Below, one piece after another: positions 46,701 to 60,052 of a DNA stretch of 64,000 nucleotides (positions are counted from its first letter, which is position 1; each line of letters begins with the position of its first letter). The DNA is from Utricularia gibba (taxonomy: Eukaryota > Streptophyta > Magnoliopsida > Lamiales > Lentibulariaceae): contig NEEC01000010.1 of the NCBI GenBank assembly GCA_002189035.1, positions 1,798,001 through 1,862,000 on the forward strand, in the 5' to 3' direction. Made by a program: the position numbers and the translations under genes. The notes under the pieces were generated by a model, which was not told the DNA's origin, made no database searches, and saw only the letters and a list, made by a program, of their open reading frames with translations.

Positions 46701-49700
46701 ATTCTGGGATTGAATGAGTCTACGCGTTTGTGGATCTCTTACCACAACTAATCACACAGATCTTTGTGATAAACAAATGAATGCATTTTTGTTTTTTTCC
46801 TTTTGCTTTGTTTTGTTGTCAAAAGTTACCACTCCCTTGATGGCCCATTGCAGTCAGTGGTCCTGCATGTGGTGTTGTCGATCATGAGGAGCAAGTTGAG
46901 TAGGGAGCTTGCAGTATGAACATGAAACAAGATAATGTTGCTTAAACGACCCTGAGCCTGAGCCTGAGCCTGCGCCTGAGTCTGAGACTGCGCATCTGCA
47001 TCTGGGACTCTGCCCGGTAAATGAGCAACTTTTCCTTCAACGTGGGTGGCTCTCAGAGCAGATCAGGATGACGACTCACACACAGCTCGGAAACCCACAA
47101 GAGATTTTTGTAAAGGTTCACAAATTACAAGGGATCTGGGAAACTGTAGCCCTGTATGTCATCTTGCGTGCATTCATCAGAGCAACAAATGGTCCACCAG
47201 TGCAGCAGCGGCAGCAGCAAAGAGGTCCACTCTTTTTTGGACCTTGCAACTTTTTTTCCTCCATCTGATCTGATCCCCATCCAACACCCACACGATTGCC
47301 TTCTTTCAACGAACCAATAACTACCCCCCATGCTTTTACAAACACGAGACAGAATACTTAATACCCCATTCATAAATGATTTCTAACCAAACAGTGGTTC
47401 CACTGGTTCCCTTTTTTCTTTTTCAAGAATGCAGCTACTGCCTACCGGGCATGAATGAAGGTAGTGCAATGATCTAGTCCCCATGCCCACGTTCAATTAT
47501 TGCTATTTCTTGGAATGGAGAGCCACCCAAGCATCATTCATTCACACCAGATGCAGATGCAGATGAATGGTCCTGAAAATGCATGTTTGAAACTCCCCCA
47601 AGTTTCTTTCTTTCAACCAGTTGCTACGAAAAACGCGACTCCCCTGAAAGGAACGTGGAGCTTTAAACAATGCCACGGACAACGATCTTGCAACGCCACT
47701 GCCAGTGCCGTCAACGAGAAAAAACTGCTACATGATTGACAAAACGCTGCATTGTCAATTCTCCTTCACACAGACAAGAATCAAGTGGAACTAAACATGA
47801 AAAAAATAATGAACCTGTCCGATAACGAGAAAGATCCAAGTAATCCACCCAGTTGTTGCGAACCCGAAACCTGATTCCATTGCTGGGATGGGAAAAACTG
47901 TGAAATGTTTGACTTGAAATGGTGAGGTAGGGAGGAATACGTGTCACATGGCAAGAGACAGCGTCAATAATAGCTAACTGAACATTGTTTTGTTTCTTCA
48001 TCCCCAGGTCCCCCCCTCCGGTAACACCCTCCCTTATCCCCATTCCCATGCACTGCTCCCTCTTTTGTTCCCTTCCGCATATACTTACACCTATACATCC
48101 ACACACACACACATACACACACCACTCTTCATCTTCCCCACTCCCCCCATTTTTCTCTTGATAAAAAGAACCTCATCCAAACAACAGGCATCCAGGTTCT
48201 CCCTTCCCTGGTTTGTAAGAAAAGAGAACTGATCTACTACTTTAATTGCTCCAACCTGGAATCCTCCTCATCTCCAAACATAAAGTTTCCATTTTTTTAA
48301 TGATAAAGTTTGTAAAAGTATAATGAAATCTTACATTATCAAATAGGGTTTATGACAAACAAAATGTCATTAAAATAATCTAAAATAAGCTACTAAACAC
48401 ACACACACACCTATGACCTTGAGGAAACCTTTGGTACATAGTCTTGAGTTAGTTTTGTAGGATATTTTATGTAATATTAGTATATAGTAAAAAAAATTTA
48501 AATTAAACAGAAATTCATTGCACATGTTTATCTATTCACCTAACAGGTATATTTTAATTTAGATCATATGACTAAAATTTTTACAATAAAGTATCCAAAT
48601 CAAGTTGAGGAAGAGAGAATCTTATCTCATGCAATAGCTCAATGGAAAAGGTGGGTGGTATGATTGATTTCTTTCTTGTTAATAAAAAGGACTGGAGGGG
48701 AGAGGGGAATAATAAAAAGAATATTAATATGTAATAATAAATAAAATGTGTTATAGGTAGGGTGTCTATGCAAAAGCAAGTAGAGGAGACAAGATAATAG
48801 CAACTGTTACATCAATCTTGTGTCATGCCAATGGGATCATTCAATGGACCTAATTTTATGCACTAATTACCACCCACACTTTATCCCTCTCCACCCCAAC
48901 AACACCACCACCAACACACAAACAAGATTTGGAACTGCTTTAATGAAGGATGAAACTTATGGAGTTCATGGAATGCTAATGGTGCAAAGTGTTGTATGCT
49001 ATGTTGAGTGTTGATAGTGCGTATTAGAATAATCAATCTCAAGTTGAAAAATGAAAATGATATAATCAAATATATAATAAATTATATTTTAATTTTTTTA
49101 ATATAATTTATATGTCTTGTGTACTTAAATTTTAAGTGTGCCCCATAAGAGTGTGACTACATTGTATGTGTGAAGCAACACATGGAATCGGATACTTGTT
49201 TTTGGGGTTGGCAGGAGACATATTCTTGATCAACGGGATGAGGCATAAGAACTTGTTCTTTGAGAGGTGGCTGGTGAGTCCTCCCGCACAAGCCTGGCGT
49301 TGCTTTGCTTTGATGAGTTAGGTCTGGGATAGGGTTTTCTAACAGGGTTTCAGGAATGCACATCCTCCTCTCGGAATATGCTGTTTGTCAGGCACTTGAT
49401 GGCCTGTTGGTCAAGGTACTTGGAGTCCCTTTTTCGTAGTTGTGGGTGTTGTCGGTTTCATGGATGTGAATGACACCACGAAAATGAAGCCGAGAAGGGA
49501 ACGTGGAAGCGCAAAAGATGGCTGCTTGCGTAGCTGCTGTGTGTGTGTTGCGAGCGGGATTAAGATGAGAGAATGGGAGGGAAGAATGTTGGGTGGGAAT
49601 GGGAAAGAAGGGGAAAAGGTGCAGCAGCCAGGCATTTCATTTCATTTCATCCCCACGCCTCTTAAACAACCGACAGCTTCACCTTTATGTTGCTCCTCCT

Positions 49701-49997
49701 CCGGTGGCATTCGTCCCTCTTGTTTTAATGCGCCTGGTCCGATGCAGGCCTTACATGAAATTTCATGGTTGTGAATTTCAGACACACAGACCATCTAGCT
49801 GAACTGGTGAGGACAGATTAGCAGAGAAATGATGATTCCATTAACACTTTGTGAGGAGGGGGAAAGAATTAAGGAAGAAAAATGTTCAAGTACATGGAAA
49901 TGGAAAGGAGTTTTGTGCAGAGATGTGGGGAGGGTAAAAACGAAAGCAGCAACAGGACACAAAAAATGGACATTGAAGCTCTGCTTTTTACCCTCTT
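43798..49997. other. 6.2-kb region without an assignable gene
   Basis: Contains the HEMA promoter (43798-44100). On the minus strand, 44222-44548, 44945-45279 and 45459-45525 hold coding-like pieces (for instance [20 protein letters not shown] at 45525, whose end G|GTATGC could be a donor) that I could not join or identify. A plus-strand frame at 45492-45956 covers the same DNA. 46570-49990 shows only short frames, a CCTGAG hexamer repeat near 46951-46980, and no family similarity. Confidence 0.35.
46949..46984. repeat. Short imperfect CCTGAG repeat
   Basis: About six imperfect copies of the hexamer CCTGAG (variants CCTGCG, TCTGAG). Confidence 0.6.
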
Positions 49998-51660
49998 TTA
50001 ACCTTTAACTAATGGATCTGTTTCTCCATCTCCTATCTCAATATCATGACTTGGTCGGAGTGGGCCGGGGCTGGCGGTGGTGCCGGTGAGTTGTTTCGCG
50101 CGCTCCACCTGCGCGACCCAGTCGGTTTTACACAGGGAAAACATCATCAGCGCGGCGCAGGCGCCTTGCGCGGCTAAGAGCCCCAACCACAAACCGGGAA
50201 ATCCCAGCTTCATCACAAACCCCATCAGCAACGCCACCGGCATTCCGACCAAATAGAACGACCCCAGGTTAATGTTGGCGCCGATTGTGGGCCGCGCGCT
50301 TCCCCGGAGAACGCCGCAGCCGGTGGTTTGCGGGCAGTTTCCAATTTCACAGAGGCCCACGATCGGTAACGCGGCGGAGGTGAGTCTCAAAATCTGGGGA
50401 TCTACGGTGAAGAATCTCCCCCATCGATGTCTCATCAGGGTTGTGAACGCTGTCGCGCCGACACCCAGCGCCGCCGCCCACACCATCGCAACGATCATCG
50501 AAATGCGCGCCTTCTCCGGCCGCCGCGCGCCCAGTTCGTTACTGACTCTCGTCGAAACTCCCAAACTGAGAGACGAGGGGAAAACGTAGACCAAGGAGGT
50601 AGTCTGAATCAGAATACCCATGGAAGCAATCGTTGCCTTGGGATTGGCTAACAGTCCGCAGAGCATTATCATGAGCTCGTACCACCACCACTCCAGACAA
50701 ACGGAAATGCAAGTGGGTACGGCTAGAGACAGCAGCGTCGCCCATCCACGGAGGCAATCTGTGCTGGGCGCCACCCAGGATGCCCTGTACACGCCGGAGA
50801 AGTATATGTACGAGCACAGGAGCAGCACAAGATTGAGATTTGTAAGCGCCATTGCCATGGCTACACCTCCGATTCCCATTTTCAGATGCTTGACCAGCAG
50901 GAAATTCAAGGGGACGTGCAGGAGAACTGAGATCGAAGACAAATAAGCCAACGGCAGGGTGTTTCCTTGAGTTCTGAGGTAGATTCTCAGGGGATGGAGA
51001 AAGGAGAGGACGAACAGGTCCGGGATAACGAAGAGCACAAAAGTGTGCGCCATTGATGAGATTTCTTCATCTTGTTTACCCCATAACAGGATCCTTTTCA
51101 TGTTCAGCCACATGAAGGAGATGGGAACCGATGTTGTGAGAAGAAGCAGGATTGTTCGTTGCAGCGTAAGCCCAAGGAGCTTCATTTGTTTGGCTCCATA
51201 AGCTTGGCCGCAGATGGGTTCCATGCCCATGGCGAGGCCAGAGATGACTGAATACCCGGTGATATTAGCAACTCCGATGGCGAGGGAACCGCCGGCGAGC
51301 TCGAGCTCGCCGAGATAACCAAGAAAAAGCATAGAAATCATAGCTCTGGAATACAGTATCAGCCCTGTGATGGCAGTAGGTCCTGACACCTTCCCGATCT
51401 CCTTGGTCTCTTCAATGGCCTGAACCATCACAACAAAAACCACACAGATTACTCAAACATGAATTACAAGCTGTGGGTGCTTCCAAAGATTTGATCTTTT
51501 TTTTTTCCTTTACCTCTGCAAGGGTTGGCCATCTATGCAGACCATCATGATCATCAGCTTCATGAACAACCACTGGTTTTTCAGAGTCTGGGAATAGGGT
51601 TTTTTTAGTGGTATTGGGAGGAAGAAAGGAGGATGGAGAAGTAGGCTTCTGATTGCACAT
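49998..51660 (-). CDS. MATE-family efflux transporter (DETOXIFICATION, DTX48/49-like)
   Basis: Exon 1 is 51514-51660 and exon 2 49998-51419, phase 0, 522 aa starting MCNQKPTSPSS; an in-frame ATG at 51738 would add 26 residues. The large second exon encodes the whole transport domain with about twelve hydrophobic helices; characteristic segments are GSLAIGVANITGYSVISGLA, MGMEPICGQAYGAKQM, CLEWWWYELMIMLCGLL, SSLSLGVSTRVSNELGA and GLCEIGNCPQTTGCGVLRG. MATE proteins export organic compounds in exchange for protons or sodium. The CLEWWWYE and EIGNCPQTTGCG wording and the single large exon place it in the DTX48-56 clade. The substrate cannot be read from sequence. Confidence 0.95.
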
Positions 51661-51796
51661 AGTTTTGAATGTTTTGTTTCTATAGACCTTTGGTTTGTTC
51701 TCAGAAGAAGAAGCAGAATCCTGAGAAACAAACACCAAGTTTTGGGAGATGAGAGCTAATGGTAGAAAGGCAAATATTGATGTGGGGTGAAGGGGG

Positions 51797-51805
51797 TTTT
51801 ATATA
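51797..51805 (-). promoter_or_regulatory. TATA box of the MATE gene
   Basis: TATATAAAA on the minus strand, about 60 bases upstream of the alternative ATG at 51738 and 137 upstream of the chosen ATG at 51660. Confidence 0.45.
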
Positions 51806-54213
51806 CAAATAAGGATAGGGTACTAAGTCAATACGTGGCATATTTGGAGCATAGTGAAGTACAATCTGAGTTTACTTGTCTGAAAGTTATTTTAAGAAGG
51901 AAAAAGAAAAAGAAAAACTAAATGGAGATGATTAGAATGGAGATTAGTTGCTAATCATCATGTAATACAGAGATAATTAATGGACTCGACAAGTGTTTTT
52001 TCACCGGCCTAGGCAAAAAAATGGGAAGTCAAACCAGTATGGCTTTGGGTGGGTTGGTGGGGGTTCACATTCAAATCACACACACAAATACCATGTGGGT
52101 GTTGGGAAACCATCCTCAACATTCAAATCCCGACAGTCACAAACCGTAAAAAAAAAACATAGTATCGGGACAAGGATAGAACATCAAGCCTTTTTTAGTC
52201 AATATAAAGTAAAAAGCTGACAAGGTAAAACAACTAAAATAAAACGAAATACATGATCCTTGAAGTAGAAGACTTCTTACCATCTACGTAGCATGTATGC
52301 GCACTCTTGAAGTTATGGGAGAGAAGACTGCTGGCCTGTTCATGAATTCTCTCGAGGTTCCCTCCTACGACACAGAGAACTGAGCTGGTAAAGAAGAGTT
52401 AGAAGAATCCGCCCACGGATCCGTGAGTTTGTACAACTTGAAACCTGCATTTGAACAGCGTCTATGGACGAGGAACACAGGTCTGCGTCCAATATGAAAT
52501 CTTCGCAGAGCTTCATTACAACGGCAAGAAAGACACTAACCAACAAGCCTTTGCACAGTAAGCTACGGTAAAGAGCAGGAGTAATGAATTGGGGGGGGGG
52601 GGGGTATGAAAGAAGGTTGCGACTGAATAATTAAATTGCAAGATACCAAACATCCCACATTGCCAACCCTTTCATCACAACGAGCAGTGGTTGGAATCGG
52701 TCCATGGGAAGGGAATCCAATTAGAAGGTGGCCCCCTGAATTCGCCCCACATGAACAGCAATGTGATGGGGAAGCCTGGCCTACGATAAGAAAAGAAACA
52801 ACATAGTAGTAAAACGAAACGGATGATGAAATCATGCATAGCCAATGTAGAAATAAAAAAATAAAGGGACCACTGAGGTTAATGGAGGGATCGACAGAAG
52901 ATAGATGGGTGTGGGAAAAACCGGCAGACTGGGAGAAAGGAAGCAAGCTGGGAAGAATGGTAACTCAATACACGTACTAGTTCTGCCAATATGCAAAAAA
53001 AAAAAAAAAAAAAACTAGAATTTTAAAATATGCAGGTATCTTTTTTCCACACACCATAGCACGCCAGTGGGGGCCTTATCCCACACCCTGTGCCACTGCT
53101 CTGCACCCGTATTTTTTATGCAAGTGCAGCAGTCCAGACTCAGACCACCATCTCCAATACCAGCCTCCGATCTTGCGCGATCATTTATTTTTATTCTTTC
53201 CTAACAACCATTGATCTGGAAGAGCAAAAGTACAAAATCAATTTGATTCCGATTCTTTTAAACATATCATAAAAGAAGATAAAAATTTACTTACCTCCAT
53301 GGAGATCATATGTTGTCAGAAATCTACAAGATGCTCCTGAAGGGAACCAACCTTTTTTTTTTCTTTTCCTGCAGAGAAATGGAGAATCAAATGGGGAATT
53401 AAATGCTAACAGTCCCCATGGGTCATTAAGTTCACTTTCAGCACATCTTAATAGAATAGATTCACGTAGCAGATTCCCTGTATACGTTGAGCAAACTCTG
53501 TCGTTTGAAATAGTGACAGAAGGAGCTCTTAAAAAGTAATAATTACTCAGGTGATGATAAACATTTGGAAATGTATTGATTCCCTCGAATTGCGTGTCCA
53601 TACATAGCTTTTTTAATCAGATGCAGACTATTCTGCATCGGTGGGGCATTGGCACAAACCATGACGACAATATGATAAAATTGGAATTGTAACTTTGCTT
53701 GTTCAAACAAAAGGAACTAGTCTTTCTGAAGTGCATGAAAATGAGATGGAAACAAAATAAATATATTCGCTAAGATTTTCGTATGCCGGAAACCAAAACA
53801 AAATAATAGACTAAAGCAGTTATGGAAGCCATTGCAAGCTCAACATATTTATGTTGTATATCCCACTCCGTTTTTATCAATTCGTTTCATGGAATTCCTT
53901 AGGACAAAACTACGAAAAAAAAAACAACGCAAGAATCAAAACAGAAAATGAACAAACAAACATCTAAACTAACACGAACGTTCTCCACATACTTGATAAT
54001 GCCAACTCAAGGGAGAAGAATATCCCTGGGGTTGGGCAAATGATAAACTGCACCAAAAGTTCTAAAAGCTTCACGTAAATCACCATATTTGCAGGCACAT
54101 CAGCCAATTTCCAAAGCTTTAAATAAAAACAATCTACACTAAAGGACACACAATCCAAAAGAAAAAAAGAGTACTGAAACCAAAAACAGATGGCATGACT
54201 GCTATCTGACAAT

Positions 54214-54556
54214 CACCAGTTGCACGAACTGAGCCAGTTTTCCAACAATCAAATACCAAGATTCCTTTTTCTTCGAAAGAAAAATATGAAAATAAAGAGA
54301 GAACAACCATATTTCCATTCCTATTACCAAAATTCAAAAAGCATGATGCAGAGTCAAGCCAACAGGTGCTAACTTCCATAAGAAAACCACCGGCTGCACG
54401 AACTGAGCTAGTTTTCTAATGATAAACAAGATCCCATCCTAAGCAGAGAAATATGAAAATAGGCATAGAAAATTCCTTTGCCATCACTAACAAAACAAAT
54501 CCGATAAAACATGCTCCAGAAATATGATACACAGTCAAGCAGGCCATAAGCTGGGA
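54214..54556. repeat. Diverged direct tandem duplication, about 174-bp period
   Basis: CACCAGTTGCACGAACTGAG at 54214 recurs as CACCGGCTGCACGAACTGAG at 54388, and the following sequence stays similar through AAATATGAAAATA and the ending CAGTCAAGC. Each copy is about 165 bp and the copies have diverged considerably. Confidence 0.65.
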
Positions 54557-54630
54557 TGGCGGACTGGCGAATGCTCAATTTCAGACCAATCAACCTCTTC
54601 ACCCACTGAGATAAAGCATTCGACTCAATA

Positions 54631-54882
54631 ATGCCACCTCTGACAACATCAATTCCCAAACCTAACTACTCCAAATCCGAAAAATTGGTTATGAAACAAC
54701 AAAACGCCGAAGACATGAAAGATGAGGCAGAAAAATGCATGAGATCAATCGGCCACAAGCGCATTGAGGACGCCGATTGCATTGAATTCTCAAACCCACC
54801 GGAGAGTGCGGCGGCGCGGCTCCAGCGAAAGCTGGTAGGAGAAGGTTTCTTGGGCCTATCGGGCCTTTTTTCCATCTACTAA
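54631..54882. other. Overlapping open frames on both strands, possible short gene
   Basis: A minus-strand frame (54875 to 54669) begins MEKRPDRPKKPSPTSFRWSR and can splice after AAALS at a GTGGGT donor; an exon-like piece ending VGSLQEHLVDF follows near 53300-53365 with compatible phase. The plus-strand frame over the same bases is also open. GGCCCA site-II elements at about 54851-54870 suggest a promoter. I cannot identify a family. Confidence 0.25.
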
Positions 54883-56820
54883 TGGGCTTCCTCTAAATTA
54901 AGGATATATCACACCCGGCAACCTTCCGGTATAAAAAAAACTCGTCTGAGTCCGTACCAAATACGGCCTGGCCCAACTTTCAACAAAGTAACGGCTACTT
55001 AATAACGTTTTCCACGTTCAAAATAAGTAATAATATATATCATACATTATTAATAAATTTCACAATAAGTGATATTTAAAATTATAAAAAAAGTTCTCTC
55101 AACTCTCACTTTTATTTAATTTTTTTTATAATTTATAATTTATTATAAGTTTTTCTAACAAATATATAATAATTAATCATTATTCAAATATATATATCAC
55201 CATATCTTTTATTTTTACAGAAAATAATCCTAGTGACATACATTAAAATGCAGTATTAAACAAAACATTCAATTACTAATTGTTGTGGTTGAAAATCGAT
55301 GTTGGGATAGGAACCGATTTTCAAGTTATGAGCAATGTCGGATGTGTTGTATTCGGTTAAGGTTTTAGCATTTTTGGATGGTGTGACGCAATCATCAGAA
55401 ATGATAGTATGGATAAGATTTTTACATGGAAATCGTCAAAAAACAGAAAAACTATGGAACTGTCGGAGCTCGTCGAAGAATGGACTTTACTAGGAGGAGA
55501 TAGAGAAAAAATACAAGTGAGAGAGCTTGAAGTACAATTCTTTCCTCTATAGTGTTTCTCACATTTATAGGTGAGATGAGTTTGATCGAATTCTAAATTA
55601 TGTAGATGTCGACTATTTTATGCACCTGTTGCATGTACTGTGGTCTTACTTTTCAGATAATCGTCGTCTGCTCTGTCGTTGATGTAATTCGACTACTTTT
55701 TAGATTGTCCAAAACGGCCGCTACTGACAGATCTTGACAGTTATTGGTCTAATCGGCTTGTGTTATTCCGTCAGTACATCTTTTGGCTACTTTTTCAGAG
55801 ATCGATTAACCCAATTTTATATAGATCCCATCATTAATGTTAATATATCTATTAAATTAAATATTTGTTTGATTCTGTCTTTCAAAAAATATATATAATT
55901 TTTTAAAAATAGAATTTAAAATATTAAATTTGTTCAAAATAATAAACGATTTTTTTAAATAAATATTAAAAATAATATTGTTGAAAAATAAAATGTAGTG
56001 GTGGCCGGTGGGTGGATAAGAATGTTCCATTGCGGCCAAGAATAAAAAAAGCGAGGCATGCCCACGTGTTCCCCACTTCGGGAAAATACACGGAAGCATC
56101 TAACGGCGTTCCAATAATTCCTCCATCATAACATTCCTTTTAATGTCAAACCACAACGTGGATGCGGTTAATTTCTTACCTTAGAAAACCCTAGTATTAT
56201 ATTTTATTGTTTTTGAAACTACATATGATTGATAATGTTATAAATCGATTTACTTTTTAAAAATTTTGAAAACTATTTAAAATCATGTTGCAAAATTTTA
56301 ATAATTTAAGATATTTTTTTGTAATTTTAAAACTTAAATTGTTAAATTCTTTACATTGATCGAACATTAAATCATTTTTATTATAATTTTTTGATTTAAA
56401 AAATATGAATATGTTTTATAAAAATATTATTTAACGGATTATTTATCAAATGATTATTAAAAATATAAAAATAATTGAAGTAAATTTTTTTAAAATAATA
56501 AAATCAATACTATATTTTATTATTATCTAATTATTTAAAAATACCAATAAAATGATAAATATAGTTTGAAATTAAAAAATGAATAAATATTTAAATAAAA
56601 CACTTCCCAAGACCAACTACCAAACCGTGGTTTCATGTTATTTTGTCGTCGTCTAATAAAAAAAAATATTTTTAAAAAAAGTTTTATTTCAAAACGTTAT
56701 GCTTGGCCGGTGGTGGGATTGGGAGACCGTGGATGACGTGTAAATTTGTAATTAAGGGTAGGTGGTGGACCCCATCCCAAGACTATTCTCACGTCTAAAG
56801 AACGCAGGCTGACAGAGACA

Positions 56821-56849
56821 TTGACCTGACTTAAGGTCAAAAAAGTCAA
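56821..56849. promoter_or_regulatory. Cluster of three W-boxes upstream of the receptor kinase
   Basis: TTGACC at 56821, its complement GGTCAA at 56835 and AGTCAA (TTGACT on the other strand) at 56844 lie within 29 bp and about 225-250 bp before the ATG at 57074. W-boxes bind WRKY factors, which fits a defence- or stress-regulated receptor kinase. Inferred from motif only. Confidence 0.5.
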
Positions 56850-57073
56850 AGTTTAGGGGATTATTACTTATTAACCCCTTCTCGGATTCATTTTAGTGTA
56901 TCGTTGCTTTAAGAATATACAGTTTTTTTGTGATAATGTAATTTTATGGTAGATTATTTTTAATTTTGGTTGTTTCGGAGACAGACAGACGGGCAATCAT
57001 CAGCAAAGCTCCTCGATAAAAACGTGCGCGAACTACCGTACTTATCTTCACTTAGCACCCATTGCGGGAGAGC

Positions 57074-60052
57074 ATGGCCACCGCTCACTTCCTCTGTCTA
57101 CTTCCGATCCTCTGCCTCATCTCCGCCGCCGCTGTAGACGTTGAATCTCAGACACTTTTGTCGGTCAAAGCCGCCTTTCAAAGCTCCAACACCAGGGTGT
57201 TCGACTCATGGGTCGCCCAGAATTCTGTTTGCAATTTCTCTGGGATCACTTGCGGCGGCGATGGATTCGTCGCTGAAATTGAGCTCTCGAGGCAGAATCT
57301 TGTTGGTTCTCTCCCTGTGAACCATCTCTGTAGTCTTCAATCACTGGAAAAGCTTTCAGTTGGGTACAATTATCTCTCAGGCTCTGTTTCCAGCGACTTG
57401 AATCGCTGTGTCAAGCTCAAGTATTTGGACTTGGGGAACAATGTTTTCTCTGGTTCTTTCCCTGATGTCTCTTCCTTGAATCAGCTCCTCACTCTGCATG
57501 TGAACATGAGTGGATTATCTGGGATTTTTCCGTGGGACTCTCTCCGGAATATGACTAATCTTCAATTTCTCAGCGTTGGAGATAACCCGTTCGGTAAAAC
57601 GCCGTTCCCGGCTGTGATACTCAACCTCACACAGCTCAACGTGCTTTACATGTCAAACTGCAGCATTGAAGGGAATATCCCAGAGGAAATAGGGAATCTT
57701 AATGAGCTTTTTCAGTTAGAACTGGCGATGAACTATCTCTCCGGCGAGATCCCCGCCGGGATCACTAGGCTGAAAAAGTTGCGGATGCTTGAGCTTTATT
57801 ACAACGAGTTAACAGGGGAGTTACCTGCCGGTTTTCGGAATTTGACAAATCTGGAGATGTTTGATGCTTCAGCAAACAACCTCAGCGGAAATCTTTCAGA
57901 AGTCGGATTCTTAAACAAGCTGAAAAGTCTCGAGCTTTACAGAAATAACTTCACGGGCGAAGTCCCTGAGGCGCTTGGAGGTTTTATGAACCTCGTTAAC
58001 TTGTCGCTTTACAGCAATAAGCTGACAGGGCCGCTGCCGCAGAAACTGGGCTCATGGGCAAACTTTCAAGTGATCGATATATCGGATAATTCCTTCACAG
58101 GGCCTATTCCGCCAGATATGTGCAAGAAGGGAACCATGATAATGCTCTTGATACGGACCAACAATTTCACCGGCGAGATCCCGGCGACTTACGCTGCTTG
58201 TACGACGTTGATTCGGTTTCGGGTGAGGGCTAATTTGCTCTCCGGCCGAGTTCCTGACGGAATCTGGGGACTACCAAATGCAATAATCATTGATCTAGCG
58301 GAGAATAATTTTGAAGGGGCGGTCACTTCTCATATTGCCGCAGCAAAGTCGTTGGCCCAGCTTTTTATATGGAGCAACAGATTTTCTGGTCAATTGCCCA
58401 AGGAGATATCAGCAGCTTCCGCTCTGATATCTATGAATTTGAGATTCAACGAGTTTTCCGGCGAGATTCCGGAAACGATCGGGGAGCTTAAGCAGCTTAC
58501 GAGTCTTGAACTTCAGGGGAACCGTTTTTCTGGTTCTATACCCATCTCTTTAGGCACATGTAACTCCATAAACGGAATCAATTTGGCTGACAATAATCTC
58601 TCCGGCCATATACCTGCCTCTTTAGGCTCATTGCCGGCTCTGAATTTCTTGAACCTCTCAAGGAATCAACTTTCCGGTCGAATTCCGGCGTCTCTCGCGT
58701 CACTCCGGTTGAATGTCCTCGATCTTTCAGACAACATGCTCACGGGTCCAATACCAGAATCCCTTTTAACAGAAGCCAACAATGGCAGCTTCGCTGGAAA
58801 CATTGCTCTTTGCAGCAACAACATGAAGGGAATTCGGCGATGCTCGCCGGATTCCAGCAAGTACCTTCAATTCCGATTAGTCACGTTGTTGACGTCTTTG
58901 ATTTTCGTCACCTTGCTGCTTGTCATAGCTGCGGTTAGTTATCTCAACCACAAGGCTAAACATGAGAGATCTCTCAGAGATGTTACATGGAAAGTCAAGT
59001 CTTTCCACATGCTCACCTTCACAGAGGATGACATTCTGGATTCCATCAAGCCCGAGAATCTGATCGGAAAAGGCGGCTACGGGGATGTTTACTCCGTAGT
59101 ACTTCCCGGCGGCGAACAACTCGCGGTAAAACATATTTGGCATTCCGGTCAAAGGACAAAGATATCCAGCTCAACCACAATCTTGGCTAAAACGCCAATG
59201 AAACTGCGTAGCCTCGAAGCCGAGGTTCAAATTTTGAGCTCCATACGCCATAAAAACGTAGTGAAACTCTTCTGCAGCATAACCAGCGAAGAGTCAAGCT
59301 TCCTGGTATACGAATTCATGCAGAATGGAAGCCTATTCGACAAACTCCATTCCCCAAAGAAGGATACTTTGAACTGGGAAACAAGGTATGCGATCGCAAT
59401 TGGCGCCGCCAGGGGATTAGAATATCTCCACCACGGCTGCGAAAAGCCGCTTATCCACCGCGATGTGAAGTCCAGCAACATCCTCCTAGACGAGAATCTG
59501 CAACCACGAATCGCCGATTTCGGCCTGGCCAAGATAGTACAAGCAAATTCAGCCAATGATTCCACTCAAATCATCCCTGGGACTCACGGCTACATCGCCC
59601 CAGGTAAAGAAAAAAAACTTTTGCTTTCATGGTAACAGAGTCGATTAATTACAGTGATTCACATACCTGTTCCTGTAAACGGCCTCCATGCTTCTGTTTG
59701 TGGCAGTAACATGTCGGTTTCTCATTGTGCAGAATACGGTTTTAGTAACAAGGTGAATGAGAAGAGCGATATCTATAGCTTCGGAGTGGTGTTACTGGAA
59801 CTAGTGACGGGGAAAAGGGCAATCGAGGTGGAGTTTGGGGAGAACAGGGATTTGGTGGATTGGGTGTCTGCAAAGTTGAAAACAAAAGAGTGTGTGAAGG
59901 GGCTCTTTGATTTTGAGATAGATGAGGTTCACAGAGGAAGTGCACTGAAGGTGATGAAGGTGGCGATTCATTGTACGGCTAGGATCCCATCCTATCGCCC
60001 CACTATGAAACATGTTGTGCAAATGATCGAGGAAGCAAAGCCTGCTCTGTGA
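57074..60052 (+). CDS. LRR-XI receptor-like kinase (RLK7/HAIKU2-like)
   Basis: Exon 1 57074-59603 and exon 2 59733-60052 (phase 1) give 949 aa. A signal peptide (MATAHFLCLLPILCLISAAA) is followed by an LRRNT with Cys pair, about 20 leucine-rich repeats (residues 70-580), a transmembrane helix at about 601-624, and a kinase: P-loop IGKGGYGDVYSV near 663, Lys in LAVKHIW, catalytic HRDVKSSNILLDE near 795 and DFGLAK near 815. It is an RD kinase with intact catalytic residues. The intron inside GYIAP|EYG is a common position in subfamily XI. The ending CTARIPSYRPTMKHVVQMIE resembles RLK7, a receptor for PIP-type peptides, more than IKU2; that ligand is inference. Confidence 0.96.

Larger units (their letters stand above)
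51739..57073. other. 5.3-kb region without an assignable gene
   Basis: 51739-51810 includes the MATE promoter (TATATAAAA on the minus strand at 51797-51805). Between 52340 and 54880 some coding-like minus-strand pieces occur (see 54631-54882). A G run at 52591-52604 and an A run at 52995-53014 are low-complexity. 54214-54556 holds a diverged tandem duplication. 54900-57000 is AT-rich with a putative transposon remnant at about 55270-55830 (it contains the hairpin GAAAATCG...CGATTTTC). 56821-57073 is the receptor kinase promoter. Confidence 0.4.

Noticed and set aside
52563-52946. 127-aa minus-strand frame with Cys and Pro runs
   Set aside because: Composition is driven by a poly-G run and CT-rich sequence; no family match.
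55270-55830. Possible retrotransposon LTR or Mutator remnant
   Set aside because: Only a short hairpin and general composition suggest it; no termini, primer site or coding relic seen.
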